Below are positions 27,772-36,799 of a stretch of DNA of 64,000 nucleotides, in pieces (position 1 is the stretch's first letter; every line of letters starts with the position of its first letter). The position numbers and the translations under genes were made by a program. Below the pieces are notes generated by a model. It was not told where the DNA came from. It worked only from the letters and a program-made list of their open reading frames with translations, and did no database searches. The stretch lies in contig NZ_JAUCFJ010000002.1 of NCBI RefSeq assembly GCF_030348505.1, positions 2,546,001 through 2,610,000 on the forward strand, read 5' to 3'. The DNA is from Lysinibacillus sp. G4S2. GTDB lineage: Bacteria > Bacillota > Bacilli > Bacillales_A > Planococcaceae.

Positions 27772-29421
27772 ATCAAGAGCGACGGATAGACTTGTCAAAC
27801 CGACGGAAAGAACTATCGGACCGACGGAAAGAATAGCTGAAGTGACGGAAAGGGCGATCGAACCGACGGAAGAACAACCAAGCGACGGATAGACTCATCA
27901 AACCGACGGATAGAACCATCGAACCGACGGATGAACAATCAAGCGACGGATAGACTTGTCGAACCGACGGAAGAACAACCAAGCGACGGATAGACTCATC
28001 AAACCGACGGAAAGAACTATCGGACCGACGGAAAGAACAGCCAAAGTGACGGATAGAACCATCGAACCGACGGAAGAACAATCAAGCGACGGATAGACTT
28101 GTCAAACCGACGGAAAGAACAGCCAAAGTGACGGATAGAACCATCGAACTGGCGGAAGAACAACCAAGTGACGGATAGACTTGTCGAACCGACGGAAAGA
28201 ACTATCGGAACGACGGAAAGAACAGCCAAAGTGACGGATAGAACCATCGAACTGACGGATGAACAACCAAGTGACGGATAGACTTGTCGAACCGAAGGAA
28301 AGAACTATCGGAACGACGGAAAGAACAGCCGAAGTGACGGATAGAACCATCGAACCGACGGATGAACAACCAAGCGACGGATAGACTTGTCAAACCGACG
28401 GAAAGAACTATCGGAACGACGGAAAGAACAGCCAAAGTGACGGAAAGAACAGCCAAAGTGACGGATAGAACCATCGAACCGACGGAAGAACAACCAAGTG
28501 ACGGATAGACTTGTCAAACCGAAGGAAAGAACTATCGGAACGACGGAAAGAACAGCCAAAGTGACGGATAGAACCATCGAACCGACGGATGAACAATCAA
28601 GCGACGGATAGACTTGTCAAACCGAAGGAAAGAACTATCGGAACGACGGAAAGAATAGATGAAGTGACGGAAAGAACCATCGAACCGACGGAAGAACAAT
28701 CAAGTGACGGATAGACTTGTCAAACCGAAGGAAAGAACTATCGGAACGACGGAAAGAACAGCCAAAGTGACGGATAGAACCATCGAACCGACGGAAGAAC
28801 AACCAAGCGACGGATAGACTCATCAAACCGAAGGAAAGAACTATCGGAACGACGGAAAGAACAGCCAAAGTGACGGATAGAACCATCGAACCGACGGATG
28901 AACAATCAAGCGACGGATAGACTTGTCGAACCGACGGAAAGAACTATCGGAACGACGGAAAGAATAGCTGAAGTGACGGATAGAACCATCGAACCGACGG
29001 AAGAACAACCAAGCGACGGATAGACTCATCAAACCGACGGAAAGAACTATCGGACCGACGGAAAGAACAGCCAAAGTGACGGATAGAACCATCGAACCGA
29101 CGGATGAACAATCAAGCGAGGGATAGACTTGTCAAACCGACGGAAAGAACTATCGGAACGACGGAAAGAACAGCCAAAGTGACGGATAGAACCATCGAAC
29201 TGACGGATGAACAATCAAGTGACGGATAGACTTGTCGAACCGACGGAAAGAACTATCGGAACGACGGAAAAAACAGCCGAAGTGACGGATAGAACCATCG
29301 AACCGACGGATGAACAATCAAGCGACGGATAGACTTGTCAAACCGACGGAAAGAACTATCGGAACGACGGATAGAAAAGCTGAAGTGACGGATAGAACCA
29401 TCGAACCGACGGATAGAACTT
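27772..29421. repeat. 103-bp higher-order tandem array, core GACGGAWAGA (array 2)
   Basis: About 16 copies of a 103-bp unit of four 21-bp monomers and one 19-bp monomer. In order they end CTTGTCAAACC, ACTATCGGAAC, ACAGCCAAAGT, ACCATCGAACC and GAACAATCAAGC. Same architecture as array 1, but its own consensus (mostly ACC before GACGGA), so each array is homogenised internally. One copy near 28430-28460 has an extra 21-bp monomer. It fills the whole space between the msrB terminator and the convergent FGE-like gene. Confidence 0.95.
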
Positions 29422-29439
29422 CATAATTGTTTAGGAATA

Positions 29440-30186
29440 TTAAATGATTGATCGTGCAATTCTAAATCCGATATCATCAATAAAGAAATCAGGCATACTC
29501 TTACGTCGACAAGTAGCTCCACATCCACGTTCTTCTTCAGCCCAACTTCCTCCTCGAATTATTCGGTAATTACCAAATATCTCTTCATCGTATAAGTCCC
29601 AGCACCACTCCCAAACATTTCCTATCATGTCGTACAAGCCCCATTCATTAGGTATTTTTTCACCAACTTGGTGTACATGTTCATTAGAATTATCTTTATA
29701 CCAAGCAATTTCATCAATATTACCATACCGATATCCTGTTGATTTTGCTTTACATGCATATTGCCATTCAGAATCTGTTGGTAATCGAAAACCATTAGAA
29801 CTAGGATTGCATACAACTGATTTACTTTTCTTATCACAATCATAAAACCTATCATAGCCTAGAGCGTCAGACAATGAATTACAAAAATTTACTGCATCTA
29901 TCCATGAAACATTAACAATTGGTTTATGATCCTGTATTGTTGTTAAAAATTTCTTCCCCGTAATAATCGAATAAAGTTCTTCAGTTACAGTATATTTGGC
30001 AAGATAAAATGGCTTTATCTCAACATTCCAAATAACTTCTTTTAAATTTTTTCTTATACCCGGCATTCCAAATTTATAGTTTGAACTAATCCATTTTTGC
30101 TCGTTTCGATAATCTCGTAGGTGGATTTCTCCTTCTGGAATATACACCATTAATTCTTTTAAGTAATGATTTAAGTTAGTTTTCAT
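29440..30186 (-). CDS. Formylglycine-generating-enzyme/SUMF1-fold protein
   Basis: 248 residues; ATG 30186 has GGAGAG upstream. C-type-lectin-like SUMF1 fold: ISPFY-like entry (EIKPFYLAKYTVTEELY), PIVNVSWIDAVNFCNSLS, GFRLPTDSEWQYACKA, DMIGNVWEWCWDLY and RGGSWAEEERGCGATCRR, ending DDIGFRIAR. True formylglycine enzymes use a C-x4-C copper site; here the cysteines are C-x3-C, so catalysis is doubtful. No sulfatase, ergothioneine or kinase partner is nearby. A target-binding or uncharacterised oxidase role is possible. Confidence 0.82.
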   Translation of the reverse strand: MKTNLNHYLKELMVYIPEGEIHLRDYRNEQKWISSNYKFGMPGIRKNLKEVIWNVEIKPFYLAKYTVTEELYSIITGKKFLTTIQDHKPIVNVSWIDAVNFCNSLSDALGYDRFYDCDKKSKSVVCNPSSNGFRLPTDSEWQYACKAKSTGYRYGNIDEIAWYKDNSNEHVHQVGEKIPNEWGLYDMIGNVWEWCWDLYDEEIFGNYRIIRGGSWAEEERGCGATCRRKSMPDFFIDDIGFRIARSII

Positions 30187-30371
30187 TGTTCTCTCCAAAT
30201 CTTTAACTATTGTTTTTAGACATTACTTTCATAGTCTCCATCCATGGATTAAGGTAAAATGCTTGTTTATATTAATTACCTATCGTCCATACAATAATGA
30301 CAAACGATATCTAAAAACTCCAGCGCTAGATCATGTATCTGCTTCATTTATAATGAACATCTTTCCGGACA

Positions 30372-32210
30372 TTAAACTTTAAATTCACTAACAAGATTCC
30401 GCAGACTATCTGCTTGTTGAGCAAGCTCTATGGCCGCGGCATTAATTTCCTGCATGGATGCAGTTCCTTGGGTTGCCGTAGCTACAGAAGTGAATGTGTT
30501 GGCCGCTGATTGTTCAGCGTAGGCATTCACATGGACAAAATCATTCGCTACAGCGTTGCTATAATCAAGAGTTATTGTAATTTCCTCTACCATAGCAGCG
30601 ATAATTGTCGTCGTTTCATTAGTATGCGTTAAAATATTGGCTAAAGATTGATTTGTTTCATTCGTTACTTCAACGCCACGAATAACGGACGTGACACCTT
30701 CATAGTTTTGAGAGATGATAGATGTCACTTCCTCTTGAATTGACGTTACAATGGATGTGACTTCTTTTGCGGCACTTTGAGATTGCTTTGCTAGCTTTCG
30801 AACTTCATCAGCTACAACAGCAAAGCCTTGTCCGTGCTCACCAGCGCGTGCTGCCTCAATTGCAGCATTTAAGGCAAGTAAATTTGTTTGTTCAGAAATC
30901 GCTGTAATCGTGCCGATAATGGATGTAATGTCGGCAGATTTTCTACCAAGTGCTTCTACTGTGGTAGTAGTGGAGGCCATCGTTTCTTCAATAGATTGCA
31001 TCACTAACGAAGATTGTTGAACAGAGCGACTACCTTCATCAGCTGCTTGTCGCATTGACAAAGATGCATGTTGTACAGCTTTTGCTTGCTCATTTAACTT
31101 GTGCACAGAATGCTCAAGATCACTCATTTTTTGTTGAGCGCTAGTCATACTAGAAATCGTATTCTCACTATCACTAGCGATGTCAGTAGTGGTATCTGCA
31201 ATATTCTGTATAGTACGGGCATTTTCATCTGCTAATGACATTAATTCCTGACTACTGCTTGATACATGGTCCGCCAGTCCGCTGACACGTTTAATCAAAT
31301 TAGAGATTGATACAATTAGTATATTGGTTGAAGCGGCAATAGTTGAGAATTCATCATGATTACGAACGTTAACGCGTCGTGTCAGGTCTCCGCCAGCCTG
31401 TGCAATATCGAGAATGGAATGGTTAATAGCTTGTGTATTGTTTTTTAATGATTTAAATAACATATAACCAAAAATAATGATTGCGATAAATCCTATTAGT
31501 GAAATGAAGAAGAAAGAAGTAATAGATAGTGTAACCTGCTTGTTAAGCTTATCTAATTTTGTTTTATTTGCATCATCCATAACCGAATTAATAGACTCAA
31601 TATTTTTATCGATATGCTGCTTCATCGATTCTCCAGTACCGCCCATCATAAGTTTGCGAGCTTGCTCAAGACCGAGTTCATTACGCATTGTCATGACCTT
31701 AGTAGAGTATTCAAGATAATTTTTATAATATTGATCGATTGCCTGTATATGACCTAGCTCTAGCTTTCTGTCTGTAAACTGCTTTTCTAGGGCAGTAATT
31801 TTTTTATCTATGGAATCAATTTTCATATTGTAAGAAGTAGCATAACTCCCATTCCCACTAATTAAATAGGCCTGTTCTAAATTGGTAAGTAGCGCAATTT
31901 CATACGCAAGTTGGTTGACAGTTAGTTGTTCTTGGACGTTTTTCTCAGTGAAATTCTTCATTTGTTTTTGTAAATTCTGTATATTGGCATACGACATTAT
32001 GCCCATCGTGCCATTAATGATGATAAGGAGAGAAAATATAATAAGCACTTTGCCTCGAATTAAATGGTAAAAACGTTGTCGTTTTTCTTTAGTGAGAGGG
32101 AGATTATGCCTACTATCCTCTAAATCATTTCCTTTCATTTTTGAAAAGCTATTTTTAAAGAGAAACAGGCGTTTTTGTACGGAATTGCTGGATTTATGAG
32201 AGTTTTTCAT
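30372..32210 (-). CDS. Methyl-accepting chemotaxis protein
   Basis: 612 residues from ATG 32210 (AGGAAGGTG upstream). An unusually long basic cytoplasmic lead of about 50 residues comes before membrane helix 1 ([16 protein letters not shown]), then a four-helix-bundle-type sensor, helix 2 near 226-250, a HAMP region and a long coiled-coil signalling domain. The hairpin tip [20 protein letters not shown] with [10 protein letters not shown] is diagnostic. Ligand unknown. Transmits signals to CheA/CheW, which are not in the window. Confidence 0.93.
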   Translation of the reverse strand: MKNSHKSSNSVQKRLFLFKNSFSKMKGNDLEDSRHNLPLTKEKRQRFYHLIRGKVLIIFSLLIIINGTMGIMSYANIQNLQKQMKNFTEKNVQEQLTVNQLAYEIALLTNLEQAYLISGNGSYATSYNMKIDSIDKKITALEKQFTDRKLELGHIQAIDQYYKNYLEYSTKVMTMRNELGLEQARKLMMGGTGESMKQHIDKNIESINSVMDDANKTKLDKLNKQVTLSITSFFFISLIGFIAIIIFGYMLFKSLKNNTQAINHSILDIAQAGGDLTRRVNVRNHDEFSTIAASTNILIVSISNLIKRVSGLADHVSSSSQELMSLADENARTIQNIADTTTDIASDSENTISSMTSAQQKMSDLEHSVHKLNEQAKAVQHASLSMRQAADEGSRSVQQSSLVMQSIEETMASTTTTVEALGRKSADITSIIGTITAISEQTNLLALNAAIEAARAGEHGQGFAVVADEVRKLAKQSQSAAKEVTSIVTSIQEEVTSIISQNYEGVTSVIRGVEVTNETNQSLANILTHTNETTTIIAAMVEEITITLDYSNAVANDFVHVNAYAEQSAANTFTSVATATQGTASMQEINAAAIELAQQADSLRNLVSEFKV

Positions 32211-32219
32211 CGTCATCAC

Positions 32220-32551
32220 CTTCCTGTTTTTGATAGTTGATTTAAATTTTACCTTATTTTTCTAGGTATTTCTATTGTTTTTTCGCAAAATTCTTATTTC
32301 TTGAACTGCAAAGAATAGTTTTTTTGTGTGACGAAAGTCTATAGAGGATAAGAAAATAGTGCTGTTATTTCTAATAGGAGAAAATGCTTAATTGGTTTTG
32401 TTTATCTTCATTCAGTAAATGTTTTATGTTGCAAAAGCAAGTAAGGTTGGTGGAAGATTAACTTCCCATAAAAGCCTGATTGTAGAAGACTTAGATGATA
32501 TTTTTTGATAAACTAGCGAAAAGCAGATGAATAAAGAGGGGAATTCTAAGT
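32220..32551. other. Intergenic region, nothing recognised
   Basis: About 330 A/T-rich bases between divergent genes, which should contain both promoters; no unambiguous motif, repeat or frame stands out. Confidence 0.4.
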
Positions 32552-32770
32552 ATGAAAAAGAGCTTTTATTTGTATGTACTAACTTTCAGAGGAGGGGATT
32601 GGTCAGATCCGAAGGTACGATTTGCGGAGGAAGTGTTCAACGAGCATAATTTTCCGAAGCAAAGTACAGACTTTGATGAGCTATCTACTTATATTGAATC
32701 GTTCGCCACTGACAATTTAACAACAGAAATGTTTGATGAATTATGGTCTTTATATGTAGAGCAAGGATGA
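32552..32770 (+). CDS. yozE: YozE family (UPF0346) protein
   Basis: 72-residue soluble protein with the typical family start [11 protein letters not shown], then [27 protein letters not shown]. Members have a small helical SAM-like fold and unknown function. RBS GAGGGG. Conserved in Bacilli close to msrAB, as here. Confidence 0.9.
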   Translation: MKKSFYLYVLTFRGGDWSDPKVRFAEEVFNEHNFPKQSTDFDELSTYIESFATDNLTTEMFDELWSLYVEQG

Positions 32771-32884
32771 AAATAGCTTAAAACAATATAATTTATTAAA
32801 AGTTGCTAGACGTCTAGCGTTGCGAAAATATGAGAAACACAGTATTATTTATAGTGACAACTGACAGAAAAGAGGGATTGCAGT

Positions 32885-33592
32885 ATGAGTATTCATATTA
32901 ATGCAAAAAAAGGCGAAATCGCTGACACAATTTTACTTCCAGGAGATCCATTACGTGCAAAATACATTGCTGAAACGTTTTTAGAAGATGTTACTTGCTA
33001 TAACGAAGTTCGTAATATGTTTGGATATACAGGTACGTATAAAGGTAAACGTATTTCTGTACAAGGTACTGGTATGGGTGTGCCTTCAATTTCGATTTAC
33101 GCTACAGAATTAATGCAAGAATATGATGTTCAAAAATTAATCCGCGTAGGTACTTGTGGTGCAATTCAAAAAGATGTAAAAGTTCGTGACGTTATTTTAG
33201 CGCAAGCAGCAACATCTGATACACGTATGAACCAAATCATTTGGGGCGGCGCTATCGACTTCGCACCAATCTCTGACTTTGATTTATTATTAAAAGCGTA
33301 CAATGCAGGTAAAGATGCTGGTTTAAACTTACAAGTAGGTAATATCTTCACAGCAGATTTGTTCTATTCTGATGAGCACCAAAACGAAAAATTAGCTCAA
33401 TACGGTGTACTTGCTGTAGAAATGGAATCAGCAGCACTTTACACATTAGCTGCAAAATACGGCCGTAAAGCACTTTCTATCCTAACAGTAAGTGACCACA
33501 TTCTAACTGGTGAAGTAACAACATCAGAAGAGCGCCAAACAACGTTCAACGACATGATCGTTGTTGCTTTAGAGGCAGCTATTCAAGAATAA
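32885..33592 (+). CDS. deoD: Purine nucleoside phosphorylase DeoD
   Basis: Phosphorolysis of purine (deoxy)nucleosides to base and pentose 1-phosphate. 235 residues, hexameric DeoD type: [13 protein letters not shown] phosphate loop, [27 protein letters not shown], and [12 protein letters not shown] with the nucleoside-binding Glu-Met-Glu; catalytic Asp in [21 protein letters not shown]. Complements the hydrolase/ribokinase route at 7.8-12.8 kb. Monocistronic. Confidence 0.96.
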   Translation: MSIHINAKKGEIADTILLPGDPLRAKYIAETFLEDVTCYNEVRNMFGYTGTYKGKRISVQGTGMGVPSISIYATELMQEYDVQKLIRVGTCGAIQKDVKVRDVILAQAATSDTRMNQIIWGGAIDFAPISDFDLLLKAYNAGKDAGLNLQVGNIFTADLFYSDEHQNEKLAQYGVLAVEMESAALYTLAAKYGRKALSILTVSDHILTGEVTTSEERQTTFNDMIVVALEAAIQE

Positions 33593-33662
33593 GCGTAGCA
33601 AGGGTTTGTAGTTTGGAAGAAATTTCAAAGGGACTACACTAAAAATTAATTAGATTTTTTAT

Positions 33663-33706
33663 CCTCAATAGGTGACTCGATAAATGAGAGCCTGTTGAGG
33701 TTTATT
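33663..33706 (+). terminator. deoD terminator
   Basis: CCTCAATAGG / CCTGTTGAGG stem around an 18-base loop followed by TTTATTTGTTT. Confidence 0.85.
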
Positions 33707-33709
33707 TGT

Positions 33710-33870
33710 TTATAAAGAGTTAAAAAGCTCCGTAGCTCCTTTCTTTTGGTCTTGATCAACATGAGAGTACGTATTCAGTGTTTCATGTATTGTAGCATGT
33801 CCTAATTGCTCTTGGATGACTTTGCATGTTAACGCCTTTAGAAAGCATGTAAGAAGCAAATGTATGTCAC
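33710..33870 (-). pseudogene. Tyrosine recombinase (integrase) C-terminal remnant
   Basis: On the minus strand the frame reads HTFASYMLSKGVN, then, after one extra base, KVIQEQLGHATIHETLNTYS and on to a stop at 33710. This is the conserved end of phage/ICE integrases: the HTFAS histidine box, the LGH histidine and the Tyr nucleophile in NTYSH. The catalytic Arg and all upstream sequence are gone. It marks the left edge of the accessory island. Confidence 0.85.
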
Positions 33871-33879
33871 TTTTTGGGT

Positions 33880-34020
33880 ATGTCTATCAAAACCAAGGAA
33901 CTATCTAAAAATGAGGAAGAACGTAAAGCTCAGCTTGAAGCTTTTGGATTCACTTATGAGCCACCTGAAGTACGAGCAGAACGTGCCAAGCAAAGGGTTG
34001 CGAGAAGATTAGAAAAGTAA
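33880..34020 (+). CDS. Small basic protein or gene fragment
   Basis: 46 codons from ATG 33880: a charged helix-rich product (ELSKNEEERKAQLEAFGFTY, PPEVRAERAKQRVARRLEK). No good ribosome site, and the start overlaps the broken integrase, so this may be the tail of a lost phage gene. Unrecognised. Confidence 0.35.
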   Translation: MSIKTKELSKNEEERKAQLEAFGFTYEPPEVRAERAKQRVARRLEK

Positions 34021-34171
34021 GGTCTTGATTTGGATTTAGCACCTTTCTTTTGAAGGGTGCTAGATGTGATTATGTGCCTATAAAGTAATGTGACACTTAT
34101 TTCTTAAAAATTTAAAGCTGTTTTCTTATAGATTGTTGCTATTTGTTATGTGAAACAAGGGAGGAATATTT

Positions 34172-34702
34172 TTGATTGTATACACTGTTCAACCTGAATA
34201 TCTTTATAAAAAAATGCGAGAGCAAGGATACTTAGAAGGAGACAAGAAATTTGCTATGTTTCCCGAAGCCTACGAATGGATGGTAGGTCAAATGAAAAAG
34301 CGCATAGCTAGTTGTAACATAGAAAATTTTCCCGTGTGGTTATGGCAAAGAAGACCAAGCGGAAATGAAAAAGCGCTTGCAACAAAAGGTGAAAGATGGG
34401 TTATTTTAAAATTAGATGTTCCTGAAGATAATATTTTATGGTCATCATTTGATGAATGGCATAGCATTTTAAATAATAGTCCAATAACTTATGATGAAAA
34501 AGAATGGGATTATTTCCAAGAGAGAGGATTCCAAAAAGAAGAAGTAATAAATACTTGGGAACGGCTATTTGACCATGAATGGTTAGCTAGTAGACCAATT
34601 GATTGGGCTGGAGATTATAAGAAGAATTGGTTTCAAGGTGTTACGCCTAGAATTACTATGGATCAAGTTAAGAAAGTTTCAAGATTTATCGGTAAAGGAT
34701 AA
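34172..34702 (+). CDS. DUF3841 family protein
   Basis: 176 residues; TTG start with AGGGAGG 7 bases upstream. Family pattern: VYTVQPEYLYKKMREQGYLEGD, then AYEWMVGQMKKRI, PVWLWQRRPS, and WERLFDHEW. Members are small soluble proteins of unknown function, frequent in accessory regions. Aromatic-rich. First intact gene after the integrase remnant. Confidence 0.82.
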   Translation: MIVYTVQPEYLYKKMREQGYLEGDKKFAMFPEAYEWMVGQMKKRIASCNIENFPVWLWQRRPSGNEKALATKGERWVILKLDVPEDNILWSSFDEWHSILNNSPITYDEKEWDYFQERGFQKEEVINTWERLFDHEWLASRPIDWAGDYKKNWFQGVTPRITMDQVKKVSRFIGKG

Positions 34703-34819
34703 TGAAATGTGATTGAAGGTTTGACTGACAATATCTCTCTTGCGGAAAAACGTCAGATTTTAAATAAAGTGGTTCGCTCAGGTTGATGAAGATTTTAATA
34801 ATAAGGAGGAGTGATTTAC

Positions 34820-35029
34820 ATGTCAAAAAATAGGGATTTGCCCCCGATGAAATTTAAGTTGGGTGATAAGGTTCGATTCACATTCAATGGCAATGAACTG
34901 GTTGGAATAGTTGAAATAGCAGACTTTGGCGGTTCGATTAAAAATGATTACCATTCGTATGATATTTTTGCTGAAGGTTGTTTGTATAAGCATATTCCTG
35001 AAGAAGTTTGTAGAATTGCTTGCTTTTAA
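34820..35029 (+). CDS. Small protein of unknown function
   Basis: 69 residues. ATG 34820 lies 10 bases after AAGGAGG; an in-frame GTG at 34811 overlaps that site. Sequence KFKLGDKVRFTFNGNELVGIVEIADFGG looks like a small SH3-like/KOW-type beta barrel, a fold often used for nucleic acid or peptide binding. Phage-like accessory gene by context; no further inference. Confidence 0.6.
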   Translation: MSKNRDLPPMKFKLGDKVRFTFNGNELVGIVEIADFGGSIKNDYHSYDIFAEGCLYKHIPEEVCRIACF

Positions 35030-35212
35030 TGAGATTGAACAGCGCTCAATGTAATCGAGTATTAGATAGACGTATACTTGGTTGCTTAGATTACGCTCAG
35101 GTCGGTTGTTTGATTGGAGCAACAAAGTTAGCAGGAGCGATTGAGGAGCATAACAAAAGGACTTGCGGATATGGAAGTTAATCATAAAAACAAGTCCTAT
35201 TCTTGATGGCTA
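35030..35212 (+). pseudogene. Decayed copy 1 of the recurrent plus-strand module gene
   Basis: Starts ATGAGATTGAAC just after the preceding stop. Further on one frame keeps GCLIGATKLAGAIEEHNKRT, shared with other copies (GCLIGATK near 36900), and ends with GCATAACAAAAGGACTTGC and a weak CAAGTCCT hairpin. Too eroded to be a gene. Confidence 0.55.
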
Positions 35213-35267
35213 TGTAGTTAAAATTCGTTCTTGTTTTGAGAATCGACTCTTTAAAAATAGGTGGCTG

Positions 35268-35489
35268 TTAAATTTGTTTTTTTCTCTTTTTAAAAGCATA
35301 AATGCTAATTAGTACTATTCCCGCCAAAATAAACAATGCAGAAGGAATATATAAACTATTGTTTAGGGGAGTCGGTTCACCCATATAAGTTGCTAAATGC
35401 CTTACTGCACTACTAACGAGTAAATGTAAAAATAGCATTAAACTTCCTAAACAAAAGAAAATAAGTCCTGTATAATACATCTCTTTCAT
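35268..35489 (-). CDS. Small two-helix membrane protein (module cargo)
   Basis: 73 residues from ATG 35489 (GGAGG 7 bases upstream). Two membrane helices (about 6-25 and 45-64) joined by a hydrophilic loop, with a basic tail KKRKKQ. Unrecognised. It lies downstream of the shared island promoter, but a family B element (35560-35816) now sits between promoter and gene. Confidence 0.65.
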   Translation of the reverse strand: MKEMYYTGLIFFCLGSLMLFLHLLVSSAVRHLATYMGEPTPLNNSLYIPSALFILAGIVLISIYAFKKRKKQI

Positions 35490-35559
35490 AATCAATCCTC
35501 CAATTAATAACCTGCCCTTTTTCTTGACTAACTGAAAATTATTTCCAAATATAAATTAT

Positions 35560-35816
35560 CAGGTGTGTTGATTAACCATTTTTATACATTCGAAGAGGCT
35601 GATTTCCGCTACGGGCTACTCGCTTTCCTGCGGGCGAGCGCCGAGCCGCTTCCTCCGCTTCGCTCCGTACAGGGTCTCGTCTGTCTCGCTTTCCCGCAGG
35701 AGTCGAGTAGCCCTACGCTACAATCAGTTAAAATGGAAATATATCAGCAAAATAGTAACAAAAAAATCCATTTACCGCGCAATATTAAACCTATTTTTTC
35801 CTAATCAACACGCCTG
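35560..35816 (+). mobile_element. Intact family B element, 257 bp
   Basis: Terminal inverted repeats CAGGTGTGTTGATTA (35560-35574) and TAATCAACACGCCTG (35802-35816) are flanked by perfect 9-bp duplications ATAAATTAT (35551-35559 and 35817-35825). The GC-rich interior (about 35600-35725) folds back on itself: TACGGGCTACTCG against CGAGTAGCCCTACGC. No coding capacity for a transposase; the 79-codon frame over it is incidental. Read as a MITE-like non-autonomous transposon. Confidence 0.9.
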
Positions 35817-35820
35817 ATAA

Positions 35821-35850
35821 ATTATAACAAAATATAATTTTGTTTGGTAG
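35821..35850 (-). promoter_or_regulatory. Shared island promoter, copy P1
   Basis: Minus strand: CTACCA (35845-35850), 18-base spacer, TATAAT (35821-35826). The family B target duplication overlaps the -10 box, so the insertion landed immediately downstream of or within the promoter. Confidence 0.65.
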
Positions 35851-35854
35851 TTAA

Positions 35855-36065
35855 ATGGCAAATGCACAATGAAGAGGATTGACTGTTACAAGTAAGGAGT
35901 AACAACCTCTTAGGAGCATTTAACAAGCCTGTGAGCGTTGAAAGGGAAGTAGAGGATTAATTTACAGAGGTTGTCTAATCATTGCTACAAAGCCTTGAAT
36001 GGAGCTATAGGGGCTAATGTGAGAGCATAACAAGAGGACTTGCATACATGAAGTTTAATCATGTT
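35855..36065 (+). pseudogene. Decayed copy 2 of the recurrent module gene
   Basis: GATTGACTGTTAC near 35878, CATTTAACAAGCCTGTGAGCG near 35920, GGTTGTCTAATCATTGCTAC near 35967, and the tail GCATAACAAGAGGACTTGC near 36027. Multiple stops in every frame. Confidence 0.55.
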
Positions 36066-36188
36066 CCTATTGGAGGAAAGCACTCGTTAGCCATCCATGT
36101 AGCGCTAAAACCAGCGCTACACCACAGAAAATGAAAGATGATTGCGTTCTTTCATGGGAGTTGAGTAGCGAAAAGTATTACTCAATTT

Positions 36189-36434
36189 TTATGAACAACG
36201 TGTAACTGCATGGTCAACATCTTTATTCTTTATTAAAACATTATTATCGTTATCAACTTGATAAATAATTTCTTCAGTATTTAAACATATGAACAAAGAT
36301 TCCCTCAATTCATCATTCATATTTTCTTGGTGTGCAAATACAACAAATTCATCTTTGTCGACTTTTTGTTGATTACATGCAGTAACAAAACTTAGTAACA
36401 ACATAAGTGCAATAATTGGTCTAAAGTTTTTCAA
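36189..36434 (-). CDS. Small lipoprotein (module cargo)
   Basis: 81 residues starting at TTG 36434, chosen because AAGGAGG lies 8 bases upstream and a lipoprotein signal follows at once (KNFRPIIALMLLLSFVTAC, lipobox F-V-T-A-C). Mature part is acidic and Asn/Asp-rich (VDNDNNVLIKNKDVDHAV). A longer frame to 36467 has no site. Unrecognised. Lies 67 bases downstream of a broken small membrane-protein gene in the same direction, probably one operon. Confidence 0.65.
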   Translation of the reverse strand: MKNFRPIIALMLLLSFVTACNQQKVDKDEFVVFAHQENMNDELRESLFICLNTEEIIYQVDNDNNVLIKNKDVDHAVTRCS

Positions 36435-36501
36435 TTTTCTAGCCTCCTTGAATCTATATATTGGCAAACCTTTTCAACGCTCAAATTTCCCAATAAACAA
36501 T

Positions 36502-36686
36502 CTAGAACTCTTTAATAAATGCATTTAGTTTAAGAACCAAAATCGCTAATACAACACAAATATTTACAATGACTATACCAATTTTGTTATCATCTTTATC
36601 TTCCTTATGCTGTTGTTTTCTCTTTCTATATAAACCTTGAACCTTTTTTTTGCATTTGGACTTTATCTTGCTTATTTTGGCTCAAA
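36502..36686 (-). pseudogene. Frameshifted small membrane protein gene
   Basis: From TTG 36686, 8 bases after AGGAGG, the frame reads SQNKQDKVQMQKK and stops 19 codons on. Removing one A from the A8 run (36644-36651) restores a frame through KVQGLYRKRKQQHKEDKDD and a membrane helix (IGIVIVNICVVLAILVL) to a stop at 36502, about 60 residues. One-base defect in a homopolymer; mutation or sequencing error. Confidence 0.6.
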
Positions 36687-36747
36687 CATTTCCCCTCCTT
36701 TTTCAGGTCTTTATTCCCAATTGACTGAACATTCCCTCTATAGGGTG

Positions 36748-36777
36748 ATTATAGCATTGTGAAGTATAAATTGGTAG
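36748..36777 (-). promoter_or_regulatory. Shared island promoter, copy P2
   Basis: Minus strand CTACCA (36772-36777), 18-base spacer, TATAAT (36748-36753). The leader contains GAATGTTCAGT and an AAAAAGGAGG ribosome site, nearly the same as at copy P3. Confidence 0.7.
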
Positions 36778-36799
36778 ATAAATGGAAAGTGTGCGACGA

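Noticed and set aside
27773-29092. Many overlapping minus-strand frames of 60-100 codons across array 2 rich in F, R, S and V
   Set aside because: They come from translating the 103-bp repeat in rotating frames, lack ribosome sites and repeat the same low-complexity text. Not genes.
35565-35804. 79-codon frame
   Set aside because: Entirely inside the family B element; its sequence is the element's GC-rich fold-back, not a protein.
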